From Lachnospiraceae bacterium (GTDB lineage: Bacteria; Bacillota; Clostridia; Lachnospirales; Lachnospiraceae), in assembly GCA_910575835.1 (NCBI GenBank), contig CAJTGB010000015.1, forward strand, positions 1 to 64,000: DNA of 64,000 nt, read 5' to 3'. Positions within the stretch are counted from its first letter, which is position 1. The number at the start of each line of letters is the position of its first letter. The notes beneath the pieces were generated by a model. The model was not told the origin of the DNA. It was given only the letters and a program-made list of their open reading frames with translations, and did no database searches. Positions 16,913 to 25,543 of the stretch are shown here, one piece after another. Made by a program: the position numbers and the translations under genes.

Positions 16913-17649
16913 TCAGGGTAAACAATCTGACCTTCTCATACGGCAAGGACAAAGAGGCGCTGCATGGCCTGGATTTTACGGTGGGGGAAGGGGAGATATT
17001 TGGATTCCTGGGGCCGAACGGCTCCGGGAAATCAACGACTCAGAAGATACTCACGGGAATCTTAAAAGGCTATGGCGGAAGGGTATCCCTGCTTGGGCAG
17101 GATATTGCCGCGGCGGACACCAAAGAGTTATTGAAGCAGATCGGGGTCTTGTTCGAGTTCCCGTATCTGTACACGAACTTAAGCGCCGTAGACAACCTGA
17201 GATATTTTGCTTCCTTCTATCCGCAGGAGCGGGTGCGGGACGTGATGGAATTATTGGATAAGCTGGAGTTTAAGAAGGATTATCTGAAGAAGCCGGTCTC
17301 TTCTTACTCCAAGGGAATGCGCCAGAGGGTCAGTATGGCGCGCGCCTTATTGAACAGCCCGAAGCTTCTGTTCCTGGACGAGCCGACCAGCGGTCTTGAC
17401 CCGTCAGGCGCGGTCCTGTTCCGCAAGATCATCGAGGAAGAACGGGGAAACGGTACGACGGTGTTCCTGACGACGCATAACATGGTGGATGCGGATCTGC
17501 TATGCGACAGGGTTGCATTTATCTTAAACGGCAATATCGCTGCCCTTGATACGCCGCAGAATTTAAAAGAGCAGAACCGAACGGCGCAAAAAGAGCCGAC
17601 CCTGGAGGAGGTATTTATCCGGTATACAGGAAGGGGGCTTGAAGAGTGA
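16909..17649 (+). CDS. ABC transporter ATP-binding protein
   Basis: This 246-residue ATPase has Walker A GPNGSGKST, the signature SYSKGMRQR and Walker B LLFLDEPTSGLD, followed by a switch His in TTHNMVD. Its signature SKGM instead of SGG is common in drug-export ATPases. It overlaps the small membrane protein gene upstream and the first permease downstream by 4 bases each, giving a tightly coupled exporter operon behind the two-component system. Confidence 0.9.
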   Translation: MIRVNNLTFSYGKDKEALHGLDFTVGEGEIFGFLGPNGSGKSTTQKILTGILKGYGGRVSLLGQDIAAADTKELLKQIGVLFEFPYLYTNLSAVDNLRYFASFYPQERVRDVMELLDKLEFKKDYLKKPVSSYSKGMRQRVSMARALLNSPKLLFLDEPTSGLDPSGAVLFRKIIEEERGNGTTVFLTTHNMVDADLLCDRVAFILNGNIAALDTPQNLKEQNRTAQKEPTLEEVFIRYTGRGLEE

Positions 17650-18665
17650 GAGGCAGTTTTGTTGCACTTCTTAAAAAGGACTTCCGGCTCTGCGTATCCG
17701 GTGGGTTTTTCTTGCTGGCGCTGGGGTCGCTGATCTTATATTCTTGTTACATTAATCTGGTCTATGCGAAGCTTGACCAGGAGCTGTTTCCCGTCTACCG
17801 GTATGACCCTGGGAAGGCAGGGGGAGAGCGGATAGCAGGCGTTACGGATGTCGGCAGCCTTAACGAACTGGAGGAGGCCTGTGCGGATGGCTATTCTGTA
17901 GGGCTTCATATCAACGGTGATTCGGTTTTTGGCGGGAAGACGGAGATTATGATGGTATCCTGCGGCATAGAAAGGCTGGACCATATCCGGGAGGCATATG
18001 CAAGATCCCTGCTCTTTCAGGAGGATAAGACGGATGCGCTGGGACAGGCGGAGATCATCGGAGTGAATACCAGAGAGATGAAGAATCGAAGAGAGATGAC
18101 TGCAGAAGTCTTATTCTTTGAATTGGTTGCGGTAGGGTTCCTGGGGGTGGCTTCGATGCTTTTTAAAGAGAAGCAGATGGGGGTGATCCGTGTCCATGCG
18201 ATCCTTCCGGTATCCCGGATCCAGTTTATCTTATCAAAATTAACACTGCTCCTATCGTCGGATCTTCTGTTTGCCGCGGTTTTAACGGTAGTCAATCTGG
18301 GTATGCCGGAGGGGCTAAAAGCGCTGCCGGGCGTTCTTTTGCAGGCCGGGATATTATCTCTTGTGATGGCGTTGGTTGGTTTCCTGTGTGCAGAGCTGCT
18401 GCCTGACTTTAAGCAGTTCTCTCTCATCTATCTGGTGATTGCGGTATTTATCACCACACCGGTCTTTCTTTCGGTGCAGGCGGGCGTAGAGATGGAATGG
18501 ATGCGGTTTCATCCGATGTACCATCTCTTTACGGCGATGAAAAATGCGTATTTTCAGGTGCTTTCAGCGGGAGGCCTTTACTATGGGGCTTGTGCCGCGG
18601 CGATAATTCTGCTGTTTTTGGCTGCCGGATGGGGGCTTGGCCGAGAGATGAAAAAGGAGGGGTGA
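17646..18665 (+). CDS. ABC exporter permease, first subunit
   Basis: This 339-residue membrane protein has one helix near the N-terminus (about 16-36), an extracytoplasmic domain of about 120 residues, and a bundle of about five helices (from about 155 to 335). This is the ABC-2 exporter layout. It starts with GTG overlapping the ATPase stop (GTGA). The second permease follows after 6 bp, so the exporter is probably a heterodimer of two permeases with one ATPase. Such sets are often annotated as fluoroquinolone or other drug exporters, but the substrate is not evident here. Confidence 0.82.
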   Translation: MRGSFVALLKKDFRLCVSGGFFLLALGSLILYSCYINLVYAKLDQELFPVYRYDPGKAGGERIAGVTDVGSLNELEEACADGYSVGLHINGDSVFGGKTEIMMVSCGIERLDHIREAYARSLLFQEDKTDALGQAEIIGVNTREMKNRREMTAEVLFFELVAVGFLGVASMLFKEKQMGVIRVHAILPVSRIQFILSKLTLLLSSDLLFAAVLTVVNLGMPEGLKALPGVLLQAGILSLVMALVGFLCAELLPDFKQFSLIYLVIAVFITTPVFLSVQAGVEMEWMRFHPMYHLFTAMKNAYFQVLSAGGLYYGACAAAIILLFLAAGWGLGREMKKEG

Positions 18666-18671
18666 TGCAGG

Positions 18672-19682
18672 ATGAATTGGACCGGATTAAAATATCAGCT
18701 TAAGGCGCTGCGGCGTGATAAATTGTGTATTCTTACTTTTTTGCTGCCGATCTTTGCCGGGATCGCCGTTAATCTGATGGGAGATATGGACTTCTCTTCG
18801 GCGGCGGAGCCTTCCTTCGGAATCGTCCGGGGCGGCCTGACAGAAGAGATGGAGGACTGGCTTCAGACCAATGGGGCTGTGCAGATATATGACAGCAGGG
18901 AAGAACTGGAAGAGGCGGTGAAGGAGCCTTCCACGCAGACGATAGGTGTGCTGTCTGACGGTGAAGGAATGAGGACGGTACGATCAGGAGATGAGTTTCA
19001 CATGTATGCAGTCATTGCAGACAGGCTGCCGGCGCTGTATGAACAGAGGGACTGGACCTCACAGTATGACTTGAAGGTACTTCCGGCGGGAGGCGGGAAT
19101 GATATCATGAAATCGCTGCTGATCGTGATCATCATGGCTGCGGCCATGTTCATGGGATGCACCTTCAATGCTATGAATATCTTAAGTGAGAAGGAGGACG
19201 GGATCGAGTATATCAATGAGATCCTTCCTATGACCAGAGGTCAGTACGTGAAGCAGAAGATCGCGATCGGGTTCGTCGGAGGGGTATTTTCCACTGTGAT
19301 CACGGCGCTGATCTGTATGAGGGTTACGGCCGCACAGGTCTTGCCGCTCCTTCTTCTGGTTGTTCTGTCTGCGTTTACCGCGGCTTTGGCGGGCTTGTTC
19401 ATTGCGCGGTTTGCCGGCGGTTTGATGGTGGGGATCGTGTATATTAAAATTATAATGATTCTGTTCCTGGCGCCGCCGATTCTGTTCTACATGCTGGTCT
19501 TGCCGGACAGTATATGGTACGGGTTAAGCTATCTGTTCCCGTCCAGTGCGGCCTTCTATGGACTGATGGGGCTGATGGAAGGCCAGACGGATGTGGTCAG
19601 GGAGGCGGCAGTGCTGGCGGGACACGGGGGAGTGTGGCTGGCGGTATATATATTGATGGGGAAAATCAAGTCAGGCAATTGA
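18672..19682 (+). CDS. ABC exporter permease, second subunit
   Basis: This 336-residue protein is similar in layout to the upstream permease: an N-terminal helix (about 17-37), an outer domain of about 100 residues, then five or six helices (about 145-330), with the coupling segment EDGIEYINEILPMTR between them. The ATG follows GGAGGGGTG by about 8 bases. It is the last gene of the two-component/exporter block. Confidence 0.82.
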   Translation: MNWTGLKYQLKALRRDKLCILTFLLPIFAGIAVNLMGDMDFSSAAEPSFGIVRGGLTEEMEDWLQTNGAVQIYDSREELEEAVKEPSTQTIGVLSDGEGMRTVRSGDEFHMYAVIADRLPALYEQRDWTSQYDLKVLPAGGGNDIMKSLLIVIIMAAAMFMGCTFNAMNILSEKEDGIEYINEILPMTRGQYVKQKIAIGFVGGVFSTVITALICMRVTAAQVLPLLLLVVLSAFTAALAGLFIARFAGGLMVGIVYIKIIMILFLAPPILFYMLVLPDSIWYGLSYLFPSSAAFYGLMGLMEGQTDVVREAAVLAGHGGVWLAVYILMGKIKSGN

Positions 19683-19699
19683 AAAGGGAGGTTGATAGC

Positions 19700-19717
19700 A
19701 TATCGCTTTAGCGATAT
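19700..19717. repeat. Small palindrome after the exporter operon
   Basis: ATATCGC and GCGATAT flank a TTTA loop 17 bp after the permease stop. It may be a weak hairpin or an operator. The rest of 19683-19804 shows nothing else. Confidence 0.35.
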
Positions 19718-19804
19718 AATGTTAGAAGAGGATAAATGTTACATAGAAAAATTTTTGGGGAGAACCGGGATGATAGAGTGTCTGATTAAGAAAGGTGAAG
19801 TATA

Positions 19805-20476
19805 ATGGGATTAACAGAACAACTAAAGAATGTATTATATGACTGCGGAGCGGATCTGGTTGGAATTGGAGATATCAGCAAGGTTAAAAACAGTGATTTT
19901 AACGTCGGAATAGCGGTTGCAGCCGCTTTGCCTAAAAATGTGATCATTGATCTGCGGACTGCCCCGACAAAAGAGTATTATGATCTGTATTATTCTCTGA
20001 ACAGGAAATTAAACGATATTGTCACAGCCGGAGAAAATTACTTGCTCAGTTTGGGATATGAAGCTTATGCACAGACCACAGACCGTGTTAAGATAAATCA
20101 GGACAGAGCCACAGCAATTCCTCATAAGACCGTTGCTACCAGGGCAGGACTTGGGTGGATCGGCAAGAATTGTTTGTTGGTAACTTCGCAGTATGGCCCT
20201 GCAGTACGGATTTCATCTCTGCTGACCAATGCTCCATTAGAATGCAATAAAGCGATTGATGTTTCCCGCTGCGGGGAGTGCAGAGTTTGCGTGGAGCATT
20301 GTCCTGCGCGGGCGCTGAAAGGAACTCTGTGGAATACAGGTGTTCAGAGAGAAGATATTGTAAATGTAGAGGAATGCTATAAAAAGCAGAATGAAATTAT
20401 GTATGAACATACCGGTATTGAGAAGGATCTGTGTGGGAAATGTTTTGCTATGTGTGTGTATGCTCAGAAACTATGA
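19805..20476 (+). CDS. QueG-like double 4Fe-4S protein
   Basis: This 223-residue protein is a shortened relative of epoxyqueuosine reductase (QueG). It has the conserved core TRAGLGWIGKNCLLV, followed by a ferredoxin-like pair of cluster motifs: CGECRVCVEHCP and, at the C-terminus, CGKCFAMC. Canonical QueG is over 300 residues and has an extra C-terminal domain, so this is the short branch, labelled 4Fe-4S double cluster binding protein; queuosine function should not be assumed. Its stop overlaps the next gene start by 4 bases, which links it to an unknown 110-residue protein. Confidence 0.75.
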   Translation: MGLTEQLKNVLYDCGADLVGIGDISKVKNSDFNVGIAVAAALPKNVIIDLRTAPTKEYYDLYYSLNRKLNDIVTAGENYLLSLGYEAYAQTTDRVKINQDRATAIPHKTVATRAGLGWIGKNCLLVTSQYGPAVRISSLLTNAPLECNKAIDVSRCGECRVCVEHCPARALKGTLWNTGVQREDIVNVEECYKKQNEIMYEHTGIEKDLCGKCFAMCVYAQKL

Positions 20477-20805
20477 ACAGTAAGACCGCGGCCGCACTTG
20501 ATGATGTCTATGATCGTTTACAATGGGCGGGCGAGGAATACATTCTTGAGGAACTGAATGATGAAATGAACGGACTCAAAAAAGCCGGCACGGTTTTTTC
20601 CTCGGAAGCAATGTATTGGATAGGGTATACCTACCGCTACTGGCATTACTACACGGGTGAGTATAGTCATGAAATATATAAAACAGCAGATGCTAAAATG
20701 ATGAGCGAATGCTGGCTTGGTTTCCATACTCTTGATGTTGAAATGGCCATTGATGATTTGAAAGAGATTTATGAACTGAAATCTCATGAAAGGAATGCTT
20801 TGTGA
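20473..20805 (+). CDS. Unrecognised 110-residue protein coupled to the QueG-like gene
   Basis: The ATG at 20473 overlaps the upstream stop (ATGA); a start 42 bases earlier would read through the Cys motif of the QueG-like gene in another frame and is not credible. The protein is acidic and mainly helical, with several Trp and Tyr (WIGYTYRYWHYYTGEY) and a C-terminal segment FHTLDVEMAIDDLKEI. There is no signal peptide, membrane helix or metal motif. I do not recognise the family. The pairing could be an antitoxin-like or adaptor relation, but nothing proves it. Confidence 0.65.
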   Translation: MNSKTAAALDDVYDRLQWAGEEYILEELNDEMNGLKKAGTVFSSEAMYWIGYTYRYWHYYTGEYSHEIYKTADAKMMSECWLGFHTLDVEMAIDDLKEIYELKSHERNAL

Positions 20806-20860
20806 TCTGTGTAGTCCGGAAAAAGACGAATATTAATTTTTAGATAAAGGATATGACGAT

Positions 20861-21409
20861 ATGGAGAAGAGACAGGAAAAAGCGGTGAGTGAATTACAAG
20901 AGAGGTTCGAGTTCCGGAATATTCATTCCGATGAGGGTGAGCAGGCTGCAAAGATTGAAAGGCTCTGTTTTCCGCCTAACGAGGCATGCTCCAGGGATAT
21001 GATGCTTAAGCGTGTTGCTAAGGCACCGGATTTGTTCCTGGTAGCAGTCGATAGGAACACGGGTAGAATAGCCGGATTCTTAAATGGACTTGCTACGAAG
21101 GAGGATTCGTTCAGGGATGAATTTTTTACAGATGCCGAGTTACATGATCCGTCAGGGGAGAATATTATGCTGTTGGGACTGGACGTGCTTCCAGAGTATC
21201 GGATGCAGGGATTGGCTCGGGAGATTATGGATTGCTACCTTAAGAGGGAACGCAAGAAAGGCAGGCGTATGGTTTTGCTGACGTGTCTTGATTCCAAGGT
21301 GGAGATGTATCAGAAGATGGGATTTGAGGATATGGGGATTGCGGATTCTACGTGGGGCGGCAGTCAGTGGCATGAGATGAGGTGTGTGCTCAGGGGGCAG
21401 GGATTATAG
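20861..21409 (+). CDS. GNAT-family N-acetyltransferase
   Basis: This 182-residue protein has the GNAT acetyl-CoA site in LGLDVLPEYRMQGLA (R-x-x-G-x-A form) and the C-terminal strand pattern MYQKMGFEDMG. The N-terminal segment with AKIERLCFPPNEA resembles the arylalkylamine N-acetyltransferase-like branch. It would move an acetyl group to an amine; the substrate is unknown. AAAGGATATGACG precedes the ATG. It stands between the QueG-like pair and the STAS-like/kinase unit with no overlap to either. Confidence 0.82.
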   Translation: MEKRQEKAVSELQERFEFRNIHSDEGEQAAKIERLCFPPNEACSRDMMLKRVAKAPDLFLVAVDRNTGRIAGFLNGLATKEDSFRDEFFTDAELHDPSGENIMLLGLDVLPEYRMQGLAREIMDCYLKRERKKGRRMVLLTCLDSKVEMYQKMGFEDMGIADSTWGGSQWHEMRCVLRGQGL

Positions 21410-21488
21410 TTTATATAGCCGATGAGCAGAGTTCGTGGTCATGAAGCTTGAGAATCAGACAAACCGCAAATTGAAGGAGGTGTTTGAT

Positions 21489-21779
21489 ATGTATGCTCCG
21501 ATAGAGGAAGGATTCATACACACGGTAATACCTGTCAAGGAGGTATGTCCGTATGGGGAACCGATCGCCAGGTCTCAGGCCCGAAGGATATTATATCGCT
21601 TGGAAGAGTTCCGGAAGGTAGAACTGGACTTTGGCGGGGTTGATTTTATGGGACAGGGATTCGCAGATGAGGTGTTCCGGGTATTTCAGAATAAGCATCT
21701 GGATATTGAGTTGATTCCGGTGAATGCGAATGAGTCGGTACTTGGTATGGTTCATCATGTGACTGCGGGAATGAGGTGA
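21489..21779 (+). CDS. STAS-like protein (DUF4325 type)
   Basis: This protein of about 96 residues resembles the DUF4325 STAS-like family: PYGEPIARSQARRILYRLEEF, then VELDFGGVDFMGQGFADEVF, where the strand and the helix after DFMGQGFADE correspond to the STAS core seen in anti-sigma-factor antagonists. The ATG at 21489 follows AAGGAGG by 8 bases. A start at 21441 would add 16 residues but has no ribosome site. It is 6 bp before the next gene and belongs to a three-gene unit ending in a HipA-like kinase. STAS-like proteins usually act as phosphorylation-controlled switch partners. Confidence 0.72.
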   Translation: MYAPIEEGFIHTVIPVKEVCPYGEPIARSQARRILYRLEEFRKVELDFGGVDFMGQGFADEVFRVFQNKHLDIELIPVNANESVLGMVHHVTAGMR

Positions 21780-21785
21780 TGTGCG

Positions 21786-22175
21786 GTGGATGCGAATGAA
21801 TATATATGCCAGGATTTTGAGAAAGATAGAATCATTGAGGATTATTCTTTCGAAGTATTTTGGAAGGATGATATTACTGCGAGTGTAAATGTACACGGGG
21901 ATAAGGTTAGGGTTACGCGGTATGTAAGACATCCTCTCAAACAGCTTTTTGCAGAAGATGTTATGACGAGATATCAGTTGAACCGTATTCTGGAGATGCG
22001 CTGCTGGGATAGAAGAAGAGAAGATATTGATGAGATCTTGGTGCATCTGGGGCTTAAGGAGTATAATCCCTATGAGATTGTTAGGAAGACACATGGAGTG
22101 TCGTGGAATGATTATATTTGGTTCCGATTTCCAGGCGAGAAGCTGACTAGTAGGGACGTGTTGGTGAGGGATTAG
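21786..22175 (+). CDS. Unrecognised 129-residue protein between STAS-like and HipA-like genes
   Basis: It starts with GTG 6 bp after the STAS-like stop and ends 2 bp before the kinase ATG. The protein is basic in its middle (YVRHPLKQLF, then RYQLNRILEMRCWDRRREDID) and ends with a mixed beta segment around NDYIWFRFPGEKLTSRDVLVRD. The strand-rich start (YSFEVFWKDDITASVNVHG) may be a small domain like the N-terminal lobe that is separate in HipS-HipT systems. That resemblance is a guess from context and size, not from a clear motif. There is no recognisable HTH, so it is not an ordinary HipB. Confidence 0.62.
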   Translation: MDANEYICQDFEKDRIIEDYSFEVFWKDDITASVNVHGDKVRVTRYVRHPLKQLFAEDVMTRYQLNRILEMRCWDRRREDIDEILVHLGLKEYNPYEIVRKTHGVSWNDYIWFRFPGEKLTSRDVLVRD

Positions 22176-22177
22176 GA

Positions 22178-22942
22178 ATGTTTCGGGAGACAATTGAAAA
22201 TGAGTATATTGTGATACAGGAGGGGACGAGTGAAGGAACTCAGATGAAATACCGAAAAGGAGATTATTGGTATAAGAAAGACTGCCGTGGTAAGGAAGGA
22301 CTTGTGGAATATTTGGTTTCTGAGATGCTTAAATATTCGACTTTGGATTTAGCAGAATATGTAGTATATGAGTATGGATACATTAATGAAGCAAGAGGGT
22401 GCCGCAGTAAGAATTTTTTAGAGGCAGGAGAAGAACTGATAACTTTTTACCGTCTGTATTATAATGAATTCGGAAAAGATTTATCTCAGATATTGGCACT
22501 TATGGAGACAATGGAGGAACGGATAGAATACGTTATAAAATTTGTCTGGCAGAGTTGTGGATTAGATATAACAGAATATTTAAAAAAAGTATTTACGTTG
22601 GATATGCTTATTCTTAACGAAGACCGGCATTTGAATAATCTGGCAGTTGTACTTCGGGGGAATCGGTTTGTATCGGCACCAATATTCGATAATGGAATGT
22701 CCTTGTTGACGGCGAATCAGAGTGTTAATTGGCATTTCCCTGCAGAAGAGAATGTAAAAAGGGTAGTTGCAAGACCATTTTGCGGATCACATGAGAAGAT
22801 GTTTCACTATTTTGGACAGGGTTTTTGTGTGGATTTTGCTGCGGTACAGCGGTGGATTGAAGAGGAAGAAGATACAAATGAAAAAAAGGTCTTGAAGTAT
22901 CAACTGCAGAGATATTCTTTTTTGGCAACGGAATCAATATAA
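22178..22942 (+). CDS. HipA-like protein kinase (CtkA/HipT type)
   Basis: This 254-residue protein carries the C-terminal kinase lobe of HipA-like Ser/Thr kinases and is close in size to stand-alone CtkA and HipT. A Gly/Ser loop GTSEGTQMKY (about 16-25) resembles the HipA P-loop. The catalytic loop is LNEDRHLNN with Asp149, and the metal-binding Asp171 is in IFDNGMSLL. HipA kinases phosphorylate glutamyl- or tryptophanyl-tRNA synthetase; the target here is unknown. It lacks the N-terminal HipA lobe, which may be replaced by the 129-residue protein 2 bp upstream. The gene is A/T-richer than its core neighbours, as expected for a mobile module. Confidence 0.78.
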   Translation: MFRETIENEYIVIQEGTSEGTQMKYRKGDYWYKKDCRGKEGLVEYLVSEMLKYSTLDLAEYVVYEYGYINEARGCRSKNFLEAGEELITFYRLYYNEFGKDLSQILALMETMEERIEYVIKFVWQSCGLDITEYLKKVFTLDMLILNEDRHLNNLAVVLRGNRFVSAPIFDNGMSLLTANQSVNWHFPAEENVKRVVARPFCGSHEKMFHYFGQGFCVDFAAVQRWIEEEEDTNEKKVLKYQLQRYSFLATESI

Positions 22943-22997
22943 GATTCTTCTGGTCAGGGAGAGGAACGGCACGTGGTCGTTGCCGCGGATTTTATGA

Positions 22998-23026
22998 TTG
23001 ACAAATCCTGCATTTTCGCATATGAT
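22998..23026 (+). promoter_or_regulatory. Promoter of the cysE-cysS operon
   Basis: TTGACA (22998-23003), a spacer of exactly 17 bp and TATGAT (23021-23026): a near-consensus sigma-A promoter directly before the T-box leader. Confidence 0.8.
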
Positions 23027-23039
23027 ATACCATACATGG

Positions 23040-23350
23040 GAAAGACAAGGAACGGGAAGAGTAGCGGACCAGGAGACCAAAAGAGAGAAGCTGTCATCGG
23101 CTGAAAGCAGCTTCGGGGAGAATGTCTGTGAAGTGCGTCCGGGAGTTGATTCGGTGAAAGGCATTGGGTCTGGTAGCCGGATACGGGATAACACACGTTA
23201 CGTGTATCAAAGTGGAGGATCAGTCATGAGGAATGCTGCCTTTGTCAGAAGTGCAGATATCTGGTGATTTTTAGAAGTCCTCTATGAGAGTGGAACCGCG
23301 GAGTGATGCTTCGTCTCTTGATGTTGATTGAGAGGCGGAGTTTTTTTAGT
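23040..23350 (+). ncRNA. T-box riboswitch, probably tRNA-Cys specific
   Basis: The leader carries the T-box core GAGAGTGGAACCGCGG (23286-23301), which pairs with the uncharged tRNA acceptor end. A terminator follows, with arms CGTCTCT and AGAGGCG and a run of seven T before 23349. The upstream part is stem I-like, with GGGAAGAGTAGC near 23050 and a specifier-loop segment GTGAAGTGC; the TGC at 23134-23136 would be a Cys codon. The genes that follow are serine acetyltransferase and cysteinyl-tRNA synthetase, so it should switch on transcription when tRNA-Cys is uncharged. The exact specifier position is inferred. Confidence 0.88.
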
Positions 23351-23367
23351 ATAAGGAGTGGTCTTAT

Positions 23368-24150
23368 ATGGGAATATTATCATATATTAAGCAGGAGATA
23401 AGGGTAGTCCGGGAACGTGACCCGGCGATCAAGTCGAATATGGAGGTCTTCTTATATCCGAGCTTCAAGGCGATCCTGCGTTACCGTGTAGCGCATAGGC
23501 TGTATCTTAAGAAGCATTATTTTCTTGCCAGATGGGTTTCTCAGCGGGCAGTCAGGAAGACGGGGATTGAGATCCATCCAGGGGCGAAGATCGGGAAGGG
23601 CTTGTTTATCGACCATGGAAGCGGAGTGATCATCGGTGAGACCGCCGAACTTGGAGACAATGTTACGCTGTATCAGGGTGTGACCCTTGGCGGTACAGGC
23701 AAGGAGAAGGGCAAACGCCATCCGACCCTCGGCGATAATGTCATGGTGAGTGCGGGAGCGAAGGTCTTAGGTTCCTTCAAGATCGGGGAGAATTCCAAGA
23801 TCGGAGCCGGGAGTGTGGTGCTTAAAGAGGTGCCGCCGAATTGCACGGTTGTCGGTGTGCCGGGAAGGATCGTGAAGATGGGAGACCAGAAGATTCCGCG
23901 TATGGATCTGGATCAGGTGCATCTGCCTGATCCGATCAGCAACGATATCCGGGAACTCCAGGCAGACAATATCCGGCTTCACAAGCGAATCAAAGAGATG
24001 GAGAAGCGTATGCGGTGCATGAAGCCCCGGGAGATCGAGATACTCGATACAGATTCTAAAAGCACAGGCGCTCTTGAAGGCACATCCGCACCAAAGCATT
24101 GCGGCGATAAAAGAGAAAAAGGAGAGAAAACGAAGCATGAAACTGTATAA
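23368..24150 (+). CDS. cysE: Serine O-acetyltransferase
   Basis: This 260-residue enzyme makes O-acetylserine from serine and acetyl-CoA, the first step of cysteine synthesis. The left-handed beta-helix (about 65-175) shows hexapeptide turns and the active-site stretch [19 protein letters not shown], with [16 protein letters not shown] following. The C-terminal 60 or so residues (helical [10 protein letters not shown], then a charged tail) extend beyond the shortest family members. It stands 15-20 bp after the T-box terminator with AAGGAG before the ATG, and its end overlaps cysS by 14 bases. Confidence 0.92.
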   Translation: MGILSYIKQEIRVVRERDPAIKSNMEVFLYPSFKAILRYRVAHRLYLKKHYFLARWVSQRAVRKTGIEIHPGAKIGKGLFIDHGSGVIIGETAELGDNVTLYQGVTLGGTGKEKGKRHPTLGDNVMVSAGAKVLGSFKIGENSKIGAGSVVLKEVPPNCTVVGVPGRIVKMGDQKIPRMDLDQVHLPDPISNDIRELQADNIRLHKRIKEMEKRMRCMKPREIEILDTDSKSTGALEGTSAPKHCGDKREKGEKTKHETV

Positions 24151-25543
24151 CACATTGTCTAAGAAAAAGGAAGAATTTACCCCGTTAGAGGAAGGAAAGG
24201 TCAGGATGTATGTATGCGGGCCTACCGTGTATAATTTCATTCATATCGGAAATGCAAGGCCGATGATCGTGTTCGATACGGTAAGAAGATATTTCGAATA
24301 CAAAGGTTATGATGTGAATTATGTATCGAATTTCACGGATGTGGATGATAAGATCATTAAGAAAGCCATCGAAGAAGGCGTTTCTTCCGATGAGATTTCC
24401 AAGCGGTATATTGCCGAATGTAAGAAGGATATGGAGGGGATGAATGTGAAGCCTGCAACCACGCATCCCCTTGCTACGGAGGAGATCGGCGGAATGATTG
24501 AGATGATCGGGGCTTTGATTGAGAAGGGATATGCCTATGAGAAGAACGGTACGGTGTATTTCCGTACCCGTAAGTTCCCGGATTACGGCAAATTATCCCA
24601 TAAGAACCTGGATGATCTTCGTTCCGGTGAGCGCTCTCTGCTTGTGACGGGAGAGGACGAGAAGGAAGATCCGCTTGATTTTGTGCTCTGGAAGCCGAAG
24701 AAGGAGGGAGAGCCGTCCTGGGAGTCTCCGTGGAGCGACGGACGTCCGGGATGGCATATTGAGTGCTCTGAGATGTCGAAGAAGTATCTTGGCGAGCAGA
24801 TTGACATTCACGCGGGAGGGGAAGATCTTGTGTTCCCTCATCATGAGAATGAGATCGCTCAGAGCGAGGCGGCGAACGGCAAGGAATTTGCAAAATACTG
24901 GATGCACAATGCATTTTTGAATATTGACAACCGTAAGATGAGTAAGTCTCTCGGCAACTTCCGCACAGTTCGGGAGATCAGCGAGCAGTTTGATCTGCAG
25001 GTGTTACGGTTCTTCATGCTGAGCGCGCATTACAGAAGTCCGCTGAATTTCAGCGCGGATCTGATGGACGCGTCTAAGACCGGTCTGGAGCGTATCATCA
25101 ATGCGGCGGATCACTTGAAGTTCTTGACAGGAAATGCAAAGGCAGAGAAGATGACTGAGGAAGAGGCGGACGCATATGCGAAGACAGAGGAGTATGTGAA
25201 GGCATTTGAAACTGCTATGGAAGATGATTTTAACACTGCGGACGCCGTTGCGGCTGTGTTTGATCTTGTAAAATACAGCAATACTACGGCAAATGCGGAC
25301 AGCGCCAGGGAGTATCTTGAAAATCTGCGATCTCTTCTTACGAAGCTTACGGACGTTCTTGGCCTGATCGTAGAGCGGAAGGAAGAGATGCTGGATGCGG
25401 ATATCGAGAAATTGATCGAAGAGCGTCAGGCGGCGCGCAAGGCCAAGGATTTTGCCAGGGCGGATGAGATCCGCGGCGAGCTGCTTAAGAAGGGTATCAT
25501 TCTTAAGGATACGAGAGAGGGCGTGCAATGGAAGAGGGCGTAA
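24137..25543 (+). CDS. cysS: Cysteinyl-tRNA synthetase
   Basis: This 468-residue class I synthetase charges tRNA-Cys. It has the HIGH-type motif HIGNARP with the zinc Cys in YVCGPTVYN, the CysRS stretch [24 protein letters not shown], and the KMSKS motif KMSKSLGN. The ATG at 24137 follows AAAGGAGAG; a start 63 bases upstream inside cysE is out of keeping with the conserved N-terminus (MKLYNTLS). It overlaps cysE by 14 bases and mini-RNase III by 16 bases, and is under the T-box. Confidence 0.95.
   Translation: MKLYNTLSKKKEEFTPLEEGKVRMYVCGPTVYNFIHIGNARPMIVFDTVRRYFEYKGYDVNYVSNFTDVDDKIIKKAIEEGVSSDEISKRYIAECKKDMEGMNVKPATTHPLATEEIGGMIEMIGALIEKGYAYEKNGTVYFRTRKFPDYGKLSHKNLDDLRSGERSLLVTGEDEKEDPLDFVLWKPKKEGEPSWESPWSDGRPGWHIECSEMSKKYLGEQIDIHAGGEDLVFPHHENEIAQSEAANGKEFAKYWMHNAFLNIDNRKMSKSLGNFRTVREISEQFDLQVLRFFMLSAHYRSPLNFSADLMDASKTGLERIINAADHLKFLTGNAKAEKMTEEEADAYAKTEEYVKAFETAMEDDFNTADAVAAVFDLVKYSNTTANADSAREYLENLRSLLTKLTDVLGLIVERKEEMLDADIEKLIEERQAARKAKDFARADEIRGELLKKGIILKDTREGVQWKRA

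Noticed and set aside
21489-22942. Classical hipBA toxin-antitoxin pair
   Set aside because: No HTH protein is next to the kinase, and the kinase lacks the N-terminal HipA lobe.
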